From contig CP154954.1 of assembly GCA_039621445.1 (NCBI GenBank), positions 30,632,395 through 30,696,394 on the forward strand: DNA of 64,000 nt, given 5' to 3'. Shown in pieces: positions 20,593 to 31,321 of this stretch. A program made the translations under genes and the position numbers. Within the stretch, counting starts at the first letter, position 1; each line of letters opens with the position of its first letter. Origin of the DNA: Euglena gracilis. Taxonomy: Eukaryota > Euglenida > Euglenophyceae > Euglenales. The notes below the pieces were generated by a model. The model was not told the origin of the DNA. It did no database searches and saw only the letters and a program-made list of their open reading frames with translations.

Positions 20593-21270
20593 CAAGCCCC
20601 CCCCCCAGGGGGCACCGAACAGCCAAAGCCCCCAGGGGGCACCAGCAAGACGAGAGGCCCCAGAGGGACACCGAGCCAAGGCCCCCCAGAGGGCCACCGA
20701 GAGGCCCCAGAGGACCACCGAGCCAGGACCCCCCCCCAGGGGGCCCCAGAGGCACCCGAGCCAGGACCCCCCTCCCGGGGGCCCAGAGGCCACAAACCCA
20801 AGACCGCCCCCCCCCGGGGGCCCAGAGGCCACCAACCAAGGCCGCCCCCCCCCAGGGGGCCCAGAGATCACGACCAAAGACCCCCCACACACCAAGGCAG
20901 AAGACCCCACGGGGACCCCCCGGGCAAAAAAACAGCCCCCCGGACCCCCCCGAACAAAACAAAAAAAAAGCCCCCCGGACCCCCCCCGAAAAAAAAAGCG
21001 CCCCCCCAAGGGGCGCCCACACCCACCGGAGCCCCAGAGCGCTAAGCGAGAACCGAAGAGGGCGCAAGGAGCACCCCCCCCCCAGAGCGCCACAGGAGAA
21101 CCGAGCAAGCGCAAGGGAGAGAAAGGCACGCCCACCCCCCGCCCAGCCAGCCGAAGGAAGCCAGGCAGGGGGCAAATGAGGCGAGCCGAAGAGACCCCCC
21201 AGGCACCAGAAAGACCCAAGGGAGCCCAAGGTACCGCCCCCCCCCCCAACCAGCCGGGGAGCCCACCGCC
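20383..21270. repeat. C-rich tandem repeats, 3' region of element B
   Basis: Many imperfect units built around a run of 6-16 C, then AGGGGGAACCGAAGCC (20383-20640), grading into CAGGGGGCACCGA and CCAGAGGC-type units (20640-20900) and then C/A-rich sequence. Reading frames here in all registers are Pro/Gly/Arg/Gln-rich and have no independent support. Such arrays also follow pol in A and E. Confidence 0.85.
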
Positions 21271-21402
21271 CCCCCGAATGGCTCAACGCTCCGGGCTCTG
21301 CCCCCAGCCTGCAGGTCGGCGCGGCGCGGCTGCCAAGCCACCCAGCAGGACTGCGGCCCCCGCCCAGAGCCCGGAGGAGTTCCACCCCCTCCCAAGGCGC
21401 CG

Positions 21403-21472
21403 ACAGGAGCCTGCGGCCGGCCTGCCAGCAGACCGCCCGGGGACCAACGCCAGCCCCCGACCAGGCTCCTGT
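21403..21472 (+). repeat. Inverted repeat (possible RNA hairpin) near the 3' end of element B
   Basis: ACAGGAGCCTG at 21403-21413 pairs perfectly with CAGGCTCCTGT at 21462-21472, leaving a loop of about 48 bases. A 9-bp version of the same stem with similar flanking bases lies at 58323-58397 in element E. Downstream to about 21700 I see no gene. Confidence 0.65.
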
Positions 21473-21680
21473 GGCGCGCGAGGCCACACACGAGGGGCGC
21501 CCCCGGGCGCCAAACGCCAAAGGCCAAGGCCACACCCCTGCCCTCCGTATACCCGAACCGCCCTGACGTTTGTTTGTACGATTCGTTCACTTCGCCAATG
21601 AGGTGCGCACCGCCCCCCGCTCCCGCCTCCGAGGTTAGCCGAAGGCAGGCGAGGCTGGGCGCCTCGGTAGGAAGGGGAGT

Positions 21681-22870
21681 GTGGGCGGCGGGAGGCGGCC
21701 TGGCGCCTGCGCACTGGAATTAGCGAATTTTCTGCCCCATTCCGCTACCTTTTTTACCTGTGTACTTTTCCCCCCCAGGTTCTCTCTTCCGAACGTTTCA
21801 TTAAAAGAATTGTGCATGCTGAAGGAAGGAATTTCAAAAATTGAATCTGAGTTCAACGAAACAATTGTCCAAGGAGTTCAAAAAGTCAATACGGAAGGTC
21901 AATCAAAAGACAAAAATTCAAACTCAAAAAAGGAAGAGCAAGCGTCGCTGGGAATCAAGGTGAAGGTGTTCTTCCGTCCCCCCCGCTACCCTTTTTTAAA
22001 TTCAATCCAGGCTTTTCCTCCCCCCCCCCCTACTGCTTCAGAGGTACTCCCAAGGAGTTGGCCAAAAATACCGTTCCCCCCCCCCAATATTTGAATTATT
22101 TGGCTGCCGGAACCAAGGTTCTGGCTGAAGTCAGGGACCGAAAGACACAAAAAAAGGGAATTTTTGGGGCGCGTGTGCCTATTTTTACTGGAGCGCCGGA
22201 TGACTCTTTTCCCCCACTCGGCCTGCCGGGGAGCCCATTCGGCGCACGGTCACCGAACCGGCGAGAGGGGAAAACTCAACTTGATGCTCCCTCGATCCGT
22301 GGCCGTCGTCAACTCGATGTTCTCTCGGTCTACTGCGGCCGTCGTCCTCTCGATGTTATCTTGGCCCACCGCGGCCGTCGTCTAGTCGACGTTTTCTCGG
22401 TCGACCGCGGCCGCCGTCTAATCAATATTGAGCGAAAGGACCCATGGGGTTATACTCCAAACCTGAACGTCCTGCACGAGATTCATCAGAAAAGACCTAC
22501 CCCTGAGGTGGGCATGTTTATGCACCCCGAGCAACAAAAACAATTGTCAAGTTTCTTCGTGGATGCCGCAACGAGAGGGTTTTCTAGTGGATGCAGTGAC
22601 GGCGGATTTAAGGGGCCTCCCGCCACTTTATGCAAACCCTCCCTGGAGCATCATTCCAAAGGGAGGGCCAACGTCATATAACAAGTAATCAGTCTGTTTT
22701 TGAACCTCTTTCGAATAAAATACTAATATGGGTTCGGCACATTTGCTTGAATTTGACCATGAAACAACAGCTACTCTGGTGCTGTGGGTGTACAATGGGT
22801 GGTGCCCACCCCCCTTTCCCAAACTTCAAAAAAATATGGCCCAAAGGGGAGTGGTGCACAGTTAACCACC
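21681..22870 (+). pseudogene. DIRS-like remnant H: gag start fused to an RNase H end
   Basis: Frame 21681-22094 gives a Lys/Glu/Ser-rich stretch (FNETIVQGVQKVNTEGQSK) resembling the start of DIRS-like gag in G3 and G2. Frame 22058-22681 carries a 12-residue repeat (see the minisatellite), then HPEQQKQLSSFFVDAA and PATLCKPSLEHHSKG, which match the end of the RNase H region in G1 (NKKLSKFVCQHPQQ and QSLPGASFPRG, in mixed frames). RT is absent, so the copy has a large internal deletion. Confidence 0.5.
22301..22444 (+). repeat. 36-bp minisatellite, four units
   Basis: GGCCGTCGTC-type unit starts recur at 22301, 22337, 22373 and 22409, exactly 36 bases apart, and a diverged partial unit precedes them. 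In the open frame it encodes a 12-residue repeat GRR.LDVLSV.R. Each unit has CTCGATGTT...TCGGTC or a variant. Confidence 0.85.
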
Positions 22871-22879
22871 ACCTCGCAC

Positions 22880-23338
22880 GGCCACGACACAGGAAAGGAG
22901 ATGAAGGCACGGGAAGGGCGAAACACATGAAGATGGTGAGGTCAGCGCTCCCGCCCATAAAGACACCTTATAAAGATAGATGTCTCACCCAGAACGTTGG
23001 CCCCCTCCAAAGCACCCCAAACCCCCCACCCCGAAAAAAAACCAATAGGAGCCAAAAATCCCCGCCAGCGCAGAATGCGCCCAGCAAGCGTCCATATGAG
23101 AGGGGGGTAACAGTTCAGCTTCGCAAAGGTGTCAAAGGAAGCCTCATCACCGCCAACTCCGGCAACAACGGAACAGTAAGAAACACCCACCTGCACACCA
23201 AACACACCTAGAACAGAACAGCCGGCAAAGAAAGCAGGACCTCACCATCTTCTTGTGCTTTGCTCTCACGGTCCCTTCCTCCCCCTCCCTGTGTGCAGCA
23301 AGTCAGAGTCTCTTACTTCCCCTTCCTGTGTCGTGGGA
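22880..23338. repeat. Inverted repeat between DIRS-like remnants H and F
   Basis: The left arm (about 22880-22943) reads GGAAGGGCGAAACACATGAAG and ends ATGGTGAGGTC. The right arm (about 23238-23338) contains its reverse complement, beginning GACCTCACCAT and ending TTCCTGTGTCGTGG after a short insertion. The loop is about 290 bases and contains sequence that also occurs, reversed, at 50767-50876. Arms resemble those at 36428-36767 and 54566-54922. Likely DIRS terminal inverted repeats. Confidence 0.7.
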
Positions 23339-23339
23339 G

Positions 23340-23760
23340 TCCGAAAGAGCCCTCGGGCAGCAGAAACTGGGGTCCAGGGGAGCAAAGGCGGGGACCAGCA
23401 GGATTGGGAGGGACCCCAAAATGCACCTTACTTCTATATATTTTGTAAGGTGCCAACATACTACCATGACACGGAACCTTTGGCCACCAAGCCAGTGATA
23501 AAACGTATAATACTGTAAGCAATACCGGCCTGTCTGCTTGCAAATTGAAAAGGCTGTATTAAACTGTCAACCACCTGGTCAGTGGTGGATCCATGGGGTG
23601 GGGCAACCCCATTTTCTGCAGAATCACCTGTAAAAGATTAAAAGCGTTTTGATAACGCTTTACACGGGGGTTCCTTCCGAGGGAATCGTTAATGGTCTCA
23701 TTTTGTATTTGTTCCCTTCCATAATTTGCCTGAGCAAAAGAACGGGTCACCTAGAGGTTG
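23340..23760 (-). pseudogene. DIRS-like element F: tyrosine recombinase N-terminal half
   Basis: Minus-strand frames 23750-23559 and 23543-23313 match the YR N-terminal region of G2: QIQNETINDSLGRNPRVKRYQNAF here against QIQVETINDFLRRNPNLKRY there, and APYKIYRSKVHFGVPPNP against TPYKRLWNQNLEKYG. The catalytic C-terminal half is missing; the inverted repeat follows immediately. DIRS-type YRs replace integrase and insert circular cDNA. Confidence 0.65.
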
Positions 23761-24355
23761 TCAGTTTTTCTCCCCTGCACCTTTTCAGGGGCTGGGTCCC
23801 TGGTACTTTAATTTATATTAAGTGGCCACCAGGTGGTGGAATCCCAGCAGGGGGTTACCTTCAAAACGTTTGTCTGTGAAAACGTTTTTTATTTTGGGAA
23901 GAATTTCTTATTTACTGACGGGGGGTTGCATAATGGTCCCCCATATTGTGCAGGGGATCTTGCAGTGCCATACATTGCCGATCTCTCCCAGTACGACCAC
24001 CTGGCCACAAAATAGAGGAGATATTTGCTGCCTGGGGAGGCGCATATATCTTTTTTCAAACCTATGAACTTCTTTGAAATGTTTGTTATGCCATTGAAAA
24101 AGTCAGGGGTATTAGTGTCACTTTCCCATCTTCTGACGAGGTCTGCAAGACGCAGTTTTGAAGGCCCCCAGTTTGCAATGTTATAGCACAAAGTGCATCA
24201 ATAAGCACACTAAACAGCCTAAGACAATCAGGAGAAGCAGTTCTACTTTCAGTAGACAATCACGTAACTCATTAATACCTGAAAAAGGAGGGAGGCAGAA
24301 AAGGACCCTTCTTTTCCCTCCAAAATGACTTCACAACGTGTCCTGTATGGACGTC
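23761..24355 (-). pseudogene. DIRS-like element F: RNase H region with a small internal inversion
   Basis: The minus-strand frame 24191-23889 (NWGPSKLRLADLVRRWESDT, ICASPGSKYLLYFVARWSYWE) matches the RNase H C-terminal region of G2 (FVARWAHWD in another frame). The preceding RNase H segment is on the plus strand instead: about 24187-24305 reads LNSLRQSGEAVLLSVDNHV and GGRKGPFF, equivalent to LNKPGETVSLSVDNQV in G2. See the findings. Confidence 0.7.
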
Positions 24356-25365
24356 TTATCCCCCCCAGGCGTGTATGCTGTTGTCTGACTGAAACGCCCT
24401 GGTAGCATTTTGGGAGAAGGTTCTTTCCTCTCCTGTGTTTGGTAGTATTTTAATTTCCGTTAACTGGGAGTTGTAACGTGTGAAATACGACGTGTTTTTT
24501 TTCCAAGGGGGCTGTGTAAAGTTTTGCAGGAAAATTGGCCACAGCATCCGTAAAAGCTCCGAGAAAGAGCAGGGCAAGTAGGTTGGACCTGATTTGTCCC
24601 AAAACGGCAGCCAGCTGCCTTTTTGACATGACGTCCTTTTTAAAAAATTTTGTCTTTTTGTGGGGGTGTTTGTAACGTTCCTTCCTGGAATTTTTGTCAC
24701 ATCTCCAGGTGATTTACAATTTGTCTGGGTTCCACGGTTGACTTTTTGCATTGATTTTTAACACTGCTCTGGGAAAATCCACGACCACTGTGTTCACGTG
24801 ATTTCGGCGTGTTTGTGTGGTGGGGCCACCACCAAAATGTGTAGCTCGAGGCCCGTTTTTCTCGACAACTTTTCGAAAGTTTTCATGACTCCCGTTTTCA
24901 TGACAAATTTGGGGCACTAAGTTCAGTCCAAAGCAGCTGGTTGGAACTCCCAAGTTTACTCCCCGCCCCCCAGCTGATGCCTCAATAAAAACCTTAAGGC
25001 TTGGCTCATGGCTACCTGAAAGTAGTCATCACTTAAGTCTGATTTGACTGCCCACTGCCCACTTTCCAGACGTGATCCAGCTTGAAAGGTTTTACTTAAA
25101 ACTTATGTGTTATTCCCCTGTAGTCGCTTATGAACCTACATTTGCCCCCCCCCCTCTGGCTTTAAAAATAGAGACCATTTTCCTGTGTCCTGAAACTTCT
25201 TTATGGATCCAGACGTTTCGTAATCCAAAAGGATTTTTTTCCGCTCGAGTCAGGTTTAGGTTTGCCCTTAAATTTGGGTGGGTGGACTGTTTTGGGTTTC
25301 TCTCCCAGGGGGGTTGGATGCCATCCTTGGTTAGTCGACAGGTTTCTGGGGGGGGGGGGGTCAGT
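24356..25365 (-). pseudogene. DIRS-like element F: reverse transcriptase
   Basis: Minus-strand frames in several registers. Near 25350-25128: LTKDGIQPPWERNPK and NLRANLNLTRAEKNPFGL, equivalent to PRANLDLIQAEKILLDYEK in G2. At 24751-24356: RT C-terminal pieces (NATRAFQSDNSIHAWGG, equivalent to NATRVLHSSSSTHAWGG in G2). The catalytic YLDD region (about 24850) is not readable in one frame. Heavily decayed. The right end is cut by the LTR of element C at 25366. Confidence 0.6.
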
Positions 25366-25560
25366 TGTGTACCAGGTTGCCATAATGCCATGACACTTTG
25401 TACCAGATACAATCTGTCTACGGCTTACAATCTGACTACGGCCCAGCTGTACACAGTACTATGGTTAAGCATAAGACAAAGAGAGACTCCCATTCTGAGA
25501 GCGAGAGCTTAACAAGCTTAGTGGTTCCCAATTCAAGGTTCCGTGGTTTGGTGCTTTGCA
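25366..25560 (+). repeat. Element C left LTR
   Basis: 195 bp, alignable without length change to 34861-35055. It shares GTACCAGATACAA, AGTACTATGGTTAAGCATAA and GGTTTGGTGCTTTGCA. TG at the start and CA at the end. No TGG primer site follows directly. Confidence 0.7.
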
Positions 25561-28500
25561 GTCCTCTTTTAGGATTCGTGGGTGAAGTCCCTTTTAAAGA
25601 GAGAATTTTATTATTTATTTGACAAAGCTCGAAGGATCAAAATGTACCTTGAAACAAGGGACTGCGGTCCCACTCTTCCGCCTTGCCTTTGTGCTTTGCA
25701 GCAAAAGTGGAAAAGCGAAGCAATTTTTATTGTTACTCCCCTCTCCGGCTGTTTGGTGGAAAGGTTTAAGCAGAAAAGCGAGGGCGGTACGTAAATTAGG
25801 TAGCAGATTATGTATAACGGTCAAACGACCAACGGTAAGCTCAGAAAAAGTTATGTACGCATGGGCGAGGTGTCTCAGGGGCACAAGCAGCTACGGTCGC
25901 ACGACAAAGCCTCTGAGCCCCCAACTTTGCTAACATTTTTGGGTTTTTTAAGGCAATTTTTACAATTTTTACAAACTTTTCACAAACTTTTAGCAAAAAA
26001 TCCAAAGCGAAAATCTAACAACGGAAACACACCTATTAACAAAGCCTTCGTAATAGTTTCGCTTCGTGGGCTGCAGGACGCACGCGAGGTCGCTACAAAG
26101 AATTTTTTTCAACAAGGGGCGGACGCCCAAGCCGCTTCGGCGGTACCTTACCTTCACAAAGGAAAGCCAGAAGTAGGGTGGGGGGTGTAAGCCGACTGTA
26201 TCTGTCCCAAATTTTGTAAGGGTTCAATTTGTTTGGGTAACATATATCCACCGTTGGACAAGTGAAAGTTCGTTTCCCGCTATTTCTTGGCGGTAAATGT
26301 CTTTGATAGTCGTGGGAATGAAATGGAGTACAACAATATCGAATTGTTCTTTCATGTGGTTCTCTCTTAGTTCATCAACTTCAGCAGCCAATCCAAACCA
26401 TTTAGAGAACCAAAGGTTCGATCCATTTTTGGTCGCTGGGAGCGAATTGCCGCCGTTTTTTCTCCAGCGCACTTTGCAAAATTAGGCTTCAACAAGTTGA
26501 TGCACGTTGGTCAAACAGTTCATCAAAAGTAATCCGATTCCGCGTCACCAGTTTTCGGCAGCGTTATTTTTCTTCTTTGGGGACGCATTCAATAAAGTCC
26601 ACCTTGATTACCTCGGGGTTCCCGTCCTGGGTCGGACCGTTCAGGCCCCAGTACCTATACCTATACCTCGTCGCACCGAAATTAGTTCCAAGTTGTGGGA
26701 TATCCTTCCCATTGTGACTTCACTTTGTTGGCAATTATAGTTGTACCTTTGTCGTGTTGTGGTCCGGGATTTCCGTCATTGTTGTTGGTATTGGGTTGCG
26801 ATGGTGGTGTACGCGAATGCGTATCCAGGATGTCAAGCATTGCACCATAGGTGCAATGGGTGTTTGGCGCATCGTGAATCCGCGAGTTTTGTGGTTATAT
26901 GTCGTCATTCCGTGATTCTGATTGTAAGATGTCGCGATTGCGCAACTCGGGGTGTGTTAACATACGACTGGGGTAGGAATCCTGTTGTTCACGGCAAATC
27001 AGGGAACTGCGATAGATTCCGCGTTTCGCGTTCGCCACCAATGACCAATACCCTGGGTAGGGGTATGGCTCATACCACTAATCAGTTTCGAGTCACGGAA
27101 TTATTGTTGTAAATGCAGAGGATTCGCGGTTTTTGATGCAACAAACGGTTCCTCATTCGAAAGTTCACCCCTAGGGGCGGGGAATCTTAAGTTGGGCTAC
27201 GCGCATGTTGTTGCAATCGTGATTGTAGGCACGTTCATGATCATGTGCAAACATGGATGCTTGTACGGCATGTGCATCCGGGGACGTTTGTATGGGTGAC
27301 CATATTTTGCCTTAGGAATAGTTGGCATCCAACGGAAGTCCAATTTGATGCACAAAGTCGCGATTTGGATGTCGGTCATCCGAAGATGCTTCGGTTGATG
27401 CCCGAACAGCGCTTTGTGAGCTAGAAGTGGCAATTTGGCCACCGAAAGCTGCGTTTTAATGGGCAAAATGCAGGGGGGAGTTGCGGGATTTTGCATGTGT
27501 CCCATCCAAACTCAGTGCAAAATCTTAGTCACTTTGTTCCAGTGAACCATCCTCCCGGAAGGGGACCAGAATTAGCTCAAAATCACGCTGCAAACACTTT
27601 ATATGTTTTCGGCATGAGAGTAGTTCATCCAAAAGTGATCATTTTTCAACAATGGATTAAAGATCCGCTGAAAGCTTTGTAAAAGTTTGGAAGCTTTGTC
27701 AAAGAATTGGAACCGATTGGCAAAAGTTTCCTTTGCGGTTGCAATGGTGTTCAGCCGATTCTTGGTTTGTGGGTGATTGGTACCCAACGCGGGTTGGGGC
27801 ACCTCTGCCGCATTTTTGGCGGTTTTGTCATCCATCATTGTACAGTTTCGGTAACACACGCGGATTCGATTTTGTTCACAATTGCTTGCAACTGATTGTG
27901 CAAGTCAGTTACGGTGGATCTCAGGGCTCCCATACTGGTATTTGTGGTAGAAATTTCCGCAAAGCGGCGTTGTAAGTCTTGAGTCGCATTTTGCAGGCCC
28001 GAAACATCCTCAAAAGTGGTTTACACGTCTGCAAACGTGGTTTGGAGTTTCCGCAGTCGCAGTTTGTAGCGTAGTAATGACAGCTTCTCGGTCTTGGAGT
28101 AAGCCAAGAATCACCGCATCGCGGGTTTTGGAGATCCGCCGTAGCGGATTGTAGTGCATTGGTAACGGTTTCGAGTTTTGGTATGTAGTTTTCCACTTTT
28201 TTGGATTAAATCCTGCCGATGTGCATATTCTGCAACTTGATTGAGCAATCTGGTCAATTTGTGGGAACGTTCACAACATTTGCAGTAATTCTGTTCCAAA
28301 GAAGCAATCAAATCAACAAGAAAGCAACAAGTACCGGACCAAGCAACAAGAAATACACTCTTCCTTAACATTTTCGCCTGCCAGTGTGCAAAATTGATGA
28401 AAACTGGCGTTTTCGTCACCTAAACGCAAAACGAGTTCTTTGGATTGTTGAAAAGCATTCGATACGATTGAAAGTGCTCATATGAGACATATGAGCCCAG

Positions 28501-29440
28501 TTCCGCACCCGTAGGCGCATAATGCCGTTGTTGTAACCGGGACTGCATTTCTTGCGTTGTATAAGAAAATTTTTCCAGTTGTGTGAACAAGGGTTGTAGG
28601 TGTTGTTGCTAATGTAAAAACGTTGCGTTATTTCGCGACGCATGCAGGGTCTCACTTACTTGTTGGAAGTTTTGTACAAAGGTGGTGCGCAAAAATGTGT
28701 CAAAACTTTGGTGGAGGTTTTGTCGGTCCATTGCAGTGGAGTTTAAATTCTTTTGGCAAATTCCCCTGTGTCTTGGACATATTTCCAGAGGAAATCCAGC
28801 TTGCCGAAAAGGGCTTTGTGGCTGTATTCATAAAAATTGTAGGACTTTGATCAGTGCTTTGTCGCAATTTTGGACACATACTTCGACGTGTCGAAATTAC
28901 TGTTGTAATTAGTGGTTCTCCAATAAATTTTCGAGTACGCGCTCAACAGGGAGAACTCATCCCGGTCTTTCTCGGGGTCATTGTCAATGGGAACAATGAC
29001 ACCGGCAGTGTCCAGGACCATCAACCGCATTTTAGCGCACCTGGGGAAGGCTGGTAATTTCCCCAATTGTGGAGGGGGTAAACTCCCGAATCAGGCTTAC
29101 AGGAGGGAGAGCCTTGCGGGGGGCAAGGGTTGGAAATAACAAGGTGTTTCCAACCCGGCCGGCCCGGCGAGGGGGGGTGGGTTCCACTGGCGATTGGGTG
29201 CCAAAAGGCACAAATTTACAATCCCGTTTGGGCGTTCTGCCCATTTCTGTGTCAAACTCCGCTGAAGCGGAGGTGGTCCGCAAACCCATTACTGGGGATT
29301 TCGCGAAACCGGGTTTGGTTCGAAAACTGTACTTGACATTCCTGACCCGTACAAACCATATGTACTGTAGGTCGACAGCGGCGACTATGCTGTCAGCGGT
29401 TTGTTGAGTCAAAATTCCTCGTCCAATTAACTGCGCCCTG
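25561..29440. other. Decayed internal region of element C, no gene supported
   Basis: About 3.9 kb of AT-rich sequence with only short frames. Between about 27600 and 28430 the minus strand shows helical, Gln/Leu/Thr-rich fragments in changing frames (for example FQFFDKASKLLQSFQRI and LLNQVAEYAHRQDL) that resemble a decayed coiled-coil Gag. From about 26200 to 26480 the minus strand reads KWFGLAAEVDELRENHMKEQFD. Neither can be assigned to a family. The rest shows nothing I can support. Confidence 0.35.
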
Positions 29441-29810
29441 TAGCATTATTCATCAGAAAGCTACAAGGTGAAAACGGCAAAGGATAATTCATATGGAGCA
29501 TACGAGAAAAGAAGACGCATGCCATTCTCCTTAGCCTACGAAAACTCCGAAGTTGGGTGGGCAGTTCTCTGGTACAAATACTAGTGTTGACAGACCGTGA
29601 GTCTCTCCAACACAGGTACACTGAAGAACTTGAGCAAAACCATGTCCTCATTTGGCCGAAGATGCCGTTGTCACGAATTTTTGAGTCAATTCAACCTGGT
29701 GGTAGCTTACACACCAGGTCACACTCAAGAAAGAGCGGACCAACTTTCCCGAGCACCTTGACACATTCGCAAGGCGCGCAGATGCTGCTAATGACCTACT
29801 AAACAAATAG
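29441..29810 (+). pseudogene. Element C RNase H remnant
   Basis: Frame 29557-29802 gives ILVLTDRESLQHRYTEE, the central Asp motif of Ty3/Gypsy RNase H. A shifted frame gives LVVAYTPGHTQERADQLSR, the conserved end motif (PG....AD.LSR). Upstream pieces (YGAYEKRRR, VGWAVLWYKY) may be the middle of the domain. At least one frameshift between 29660 and 29690. RT upstream is not recognisable. Confidence 0.7.
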
Positions 29811-30059
29811 CCTGTTTCGAGGCTTTTGTTGTGGACGCCGATAGCCTCCGTACGGGGAAGTATCATTCCGAAAAATCAAACGTAAAGGCGTGAAGGTGGC
29901 ATTCTCAACCATTTCACCATTACGAAGTCTTTGTAGGACATCATTGTAAAAATGATCCTTGGAATAATCCCATTCGCGAAAAATAGAGTGGACGTTGATT
30001 CGGATCACATGACTCGGCGGTGCCCCGGCATTCTGCCGCGTTGCTGGCAAATACTGCAA

Positions 30060-30760
30060 ACCCTGTGACCTGGTTGATGACTTAATTTTATGTTATCACG
30101 ACCAAGGTCACCCTGGTGCACCCAAACTGCTTTCCTTGGAGAGACTTAGTTACTATACAACACTGACAGGAAAAAAAATTGTACAAGCGCTGTTTGCAAA
30201 TTGTGCAAAGGTGTCAAATTTGTCAAGCTGTTAAACCGCGCAGAGGTACCCCCCCCTGGTACGATGGTCTTCTTCCCTGTACCAAACGACATTTTACACC
30301 CCCCAGCATATATTTTATGAAATTAGAAAATTGCAAAGGGTCAGATGACAAAAATTTACGATTACGTTATTGTTGTCACCTGTCGGCTAAGTGGGTGCAT
30401 CGTAGCCATTCCTTGCCAGAAAGCAGGGTTGACAGCACAAGTTTTTGCAGAAATGTTTTTAGAATACTGCATTTGCCTGATGTGTTTACTGAATTAAATC
30501 GTCAGTGACCAAGCATATTATTCCTTTCTGAGAAGCCACAACTCTTTGTGGCTTCCTCGGAATTGAGCTGCACTTTTCTATGATTTACTGTCCAGAAGGC
30601 AAAAGTCGCGTGGAAGCGGCAGAGAAAGCCGCAGTGAACATGCTACGACTTTCACTCGCCGAAACGCACAAAGCCTGGCTACAAGTATTGCCCTTTTGTT
30701 TATTTAACACTAACGCTTTACCGGGTTTGATATTACAATAATAACCATAAAAAATCGTCT
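30060..30760 (+). pseudogene. Element C integrase remnant
   Basis: The zinc-binding domain begins LILCYHDQGHPGAPK and LSYYTTLTGKK. After a shift at a run of eight A it continues as QIVQRCQICQAVKPRRGTPP, completing H-H-C-C. Downstream, SAKWVHRSHSLPE corresponds to the first-Asp region, and SRVEAAEKAAVNMLRL near 30610 to the catalytic-Glu helix. Stops and frame changes throughout. It is a different lineage from A, B, D and E, with no DNMT or chromodomain seen. Confidence 0.65.
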
Positions 30761-31020
30761 TCGGACGAGAACCTCCAGCCATTGGCGACATCCAGACAGA
30801 ACGACCTGCTCGTTCTAGCGTGTTTTGCGAAACATGGTTCTCTAAAGTTTTATCACTTCGCACGTATGTGCAAAAGCGTGTACACGCTATAAACTCACAA
30901 AAAATTTCACAAGGCTGAAAACTCTGAAAAAAACGAAACAACATTCAAATTCCTGTAAACACCTTCTAATGGACAGATATACAAAGAATTTTGTACGTGG
31001 TGTAGACTTTTGACAAAACT

Positions 31021-31090
31021 TACAATGGGCGGATACCGAAAACATACAATGAGCGGATGCCAAAATGTATAACAGGCGGATGCCAAATCA
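31021..31090. repeat. Three short tandem units near 31050
   Basis: ACAATGGGCGGATACCGAAA, ACAATGAGCGGATGCCAAAA and AACAGGCGGATGCCAAATC follow each other at 22-25 base spacing. From 30761 to 31320 I see no gene; a pyrimidine tract ending CCCCACAG at about 31272-31288 resembles a splice acceptor before the gag-like frame. Confidence 0.6.
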
Positions 31091-31321
31091 TTTTGACCCC
31101 AGCGAAGGACTTCTCACAAAAGGACTACGGTCCTATACAACACATTTTTAGTACACTTGGAGATACAATACTTTTATCTTATACTTGGTGTGGATATGCA
31201 TACAACATTATTTTTGTTTGTGTGTGCAACGTTTGCCTGCGTATAATGTTAACAGTACAATAATTCCTCATTCTTCTGTTTCCCCACAGCTCATTGCGTG
31301 CTTTTATCTGCTTTCTTTCAA

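Larger units (their letters stand above)
1..21700 (+). mobile_element. Element B: DNMT-bearing Ty3/Gypsy-like retrotransposon, split by element A
   Basis: GC-rich plus-strand element. The gag part lies at 1-1773 and the DNMT, protease, RT, RNase H and integrase parts at 14826 to about 20590. The two parts are separated by element A. Removing A and one copy of the 4-bp CTGG duplication rejoins the gag tail to the region before the DNMT. The 5' LTR lies outside the window. The 3' boundary is uncertain: the sequence near 21403-21472 is shared with the 3' region of element E, so the element reaches at least there, and DIRS-like sequence begins near 21780. The pol frame stays in one register from about 14717 to 20080 with four stops (15428, 16916, 17666, 17768), then shifts. 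It is a decayed copy. Confidence 0.8.

Noticed and set aside
20593-21601. Long Pro-rich or Gly-rich frames (for example 20372-21601 plus and 21535-20588 minus)
   Set aside because: Same cause: C-run repeats and GC-rich sequence; no homology or conserved motif.
22880-23338. CRISPR or prokaryotic terminator interpretation of the inverted repeats
   Set aside because: Arms are long, imperfect and associated with DIRS-like coding remnants; no regular spacers.
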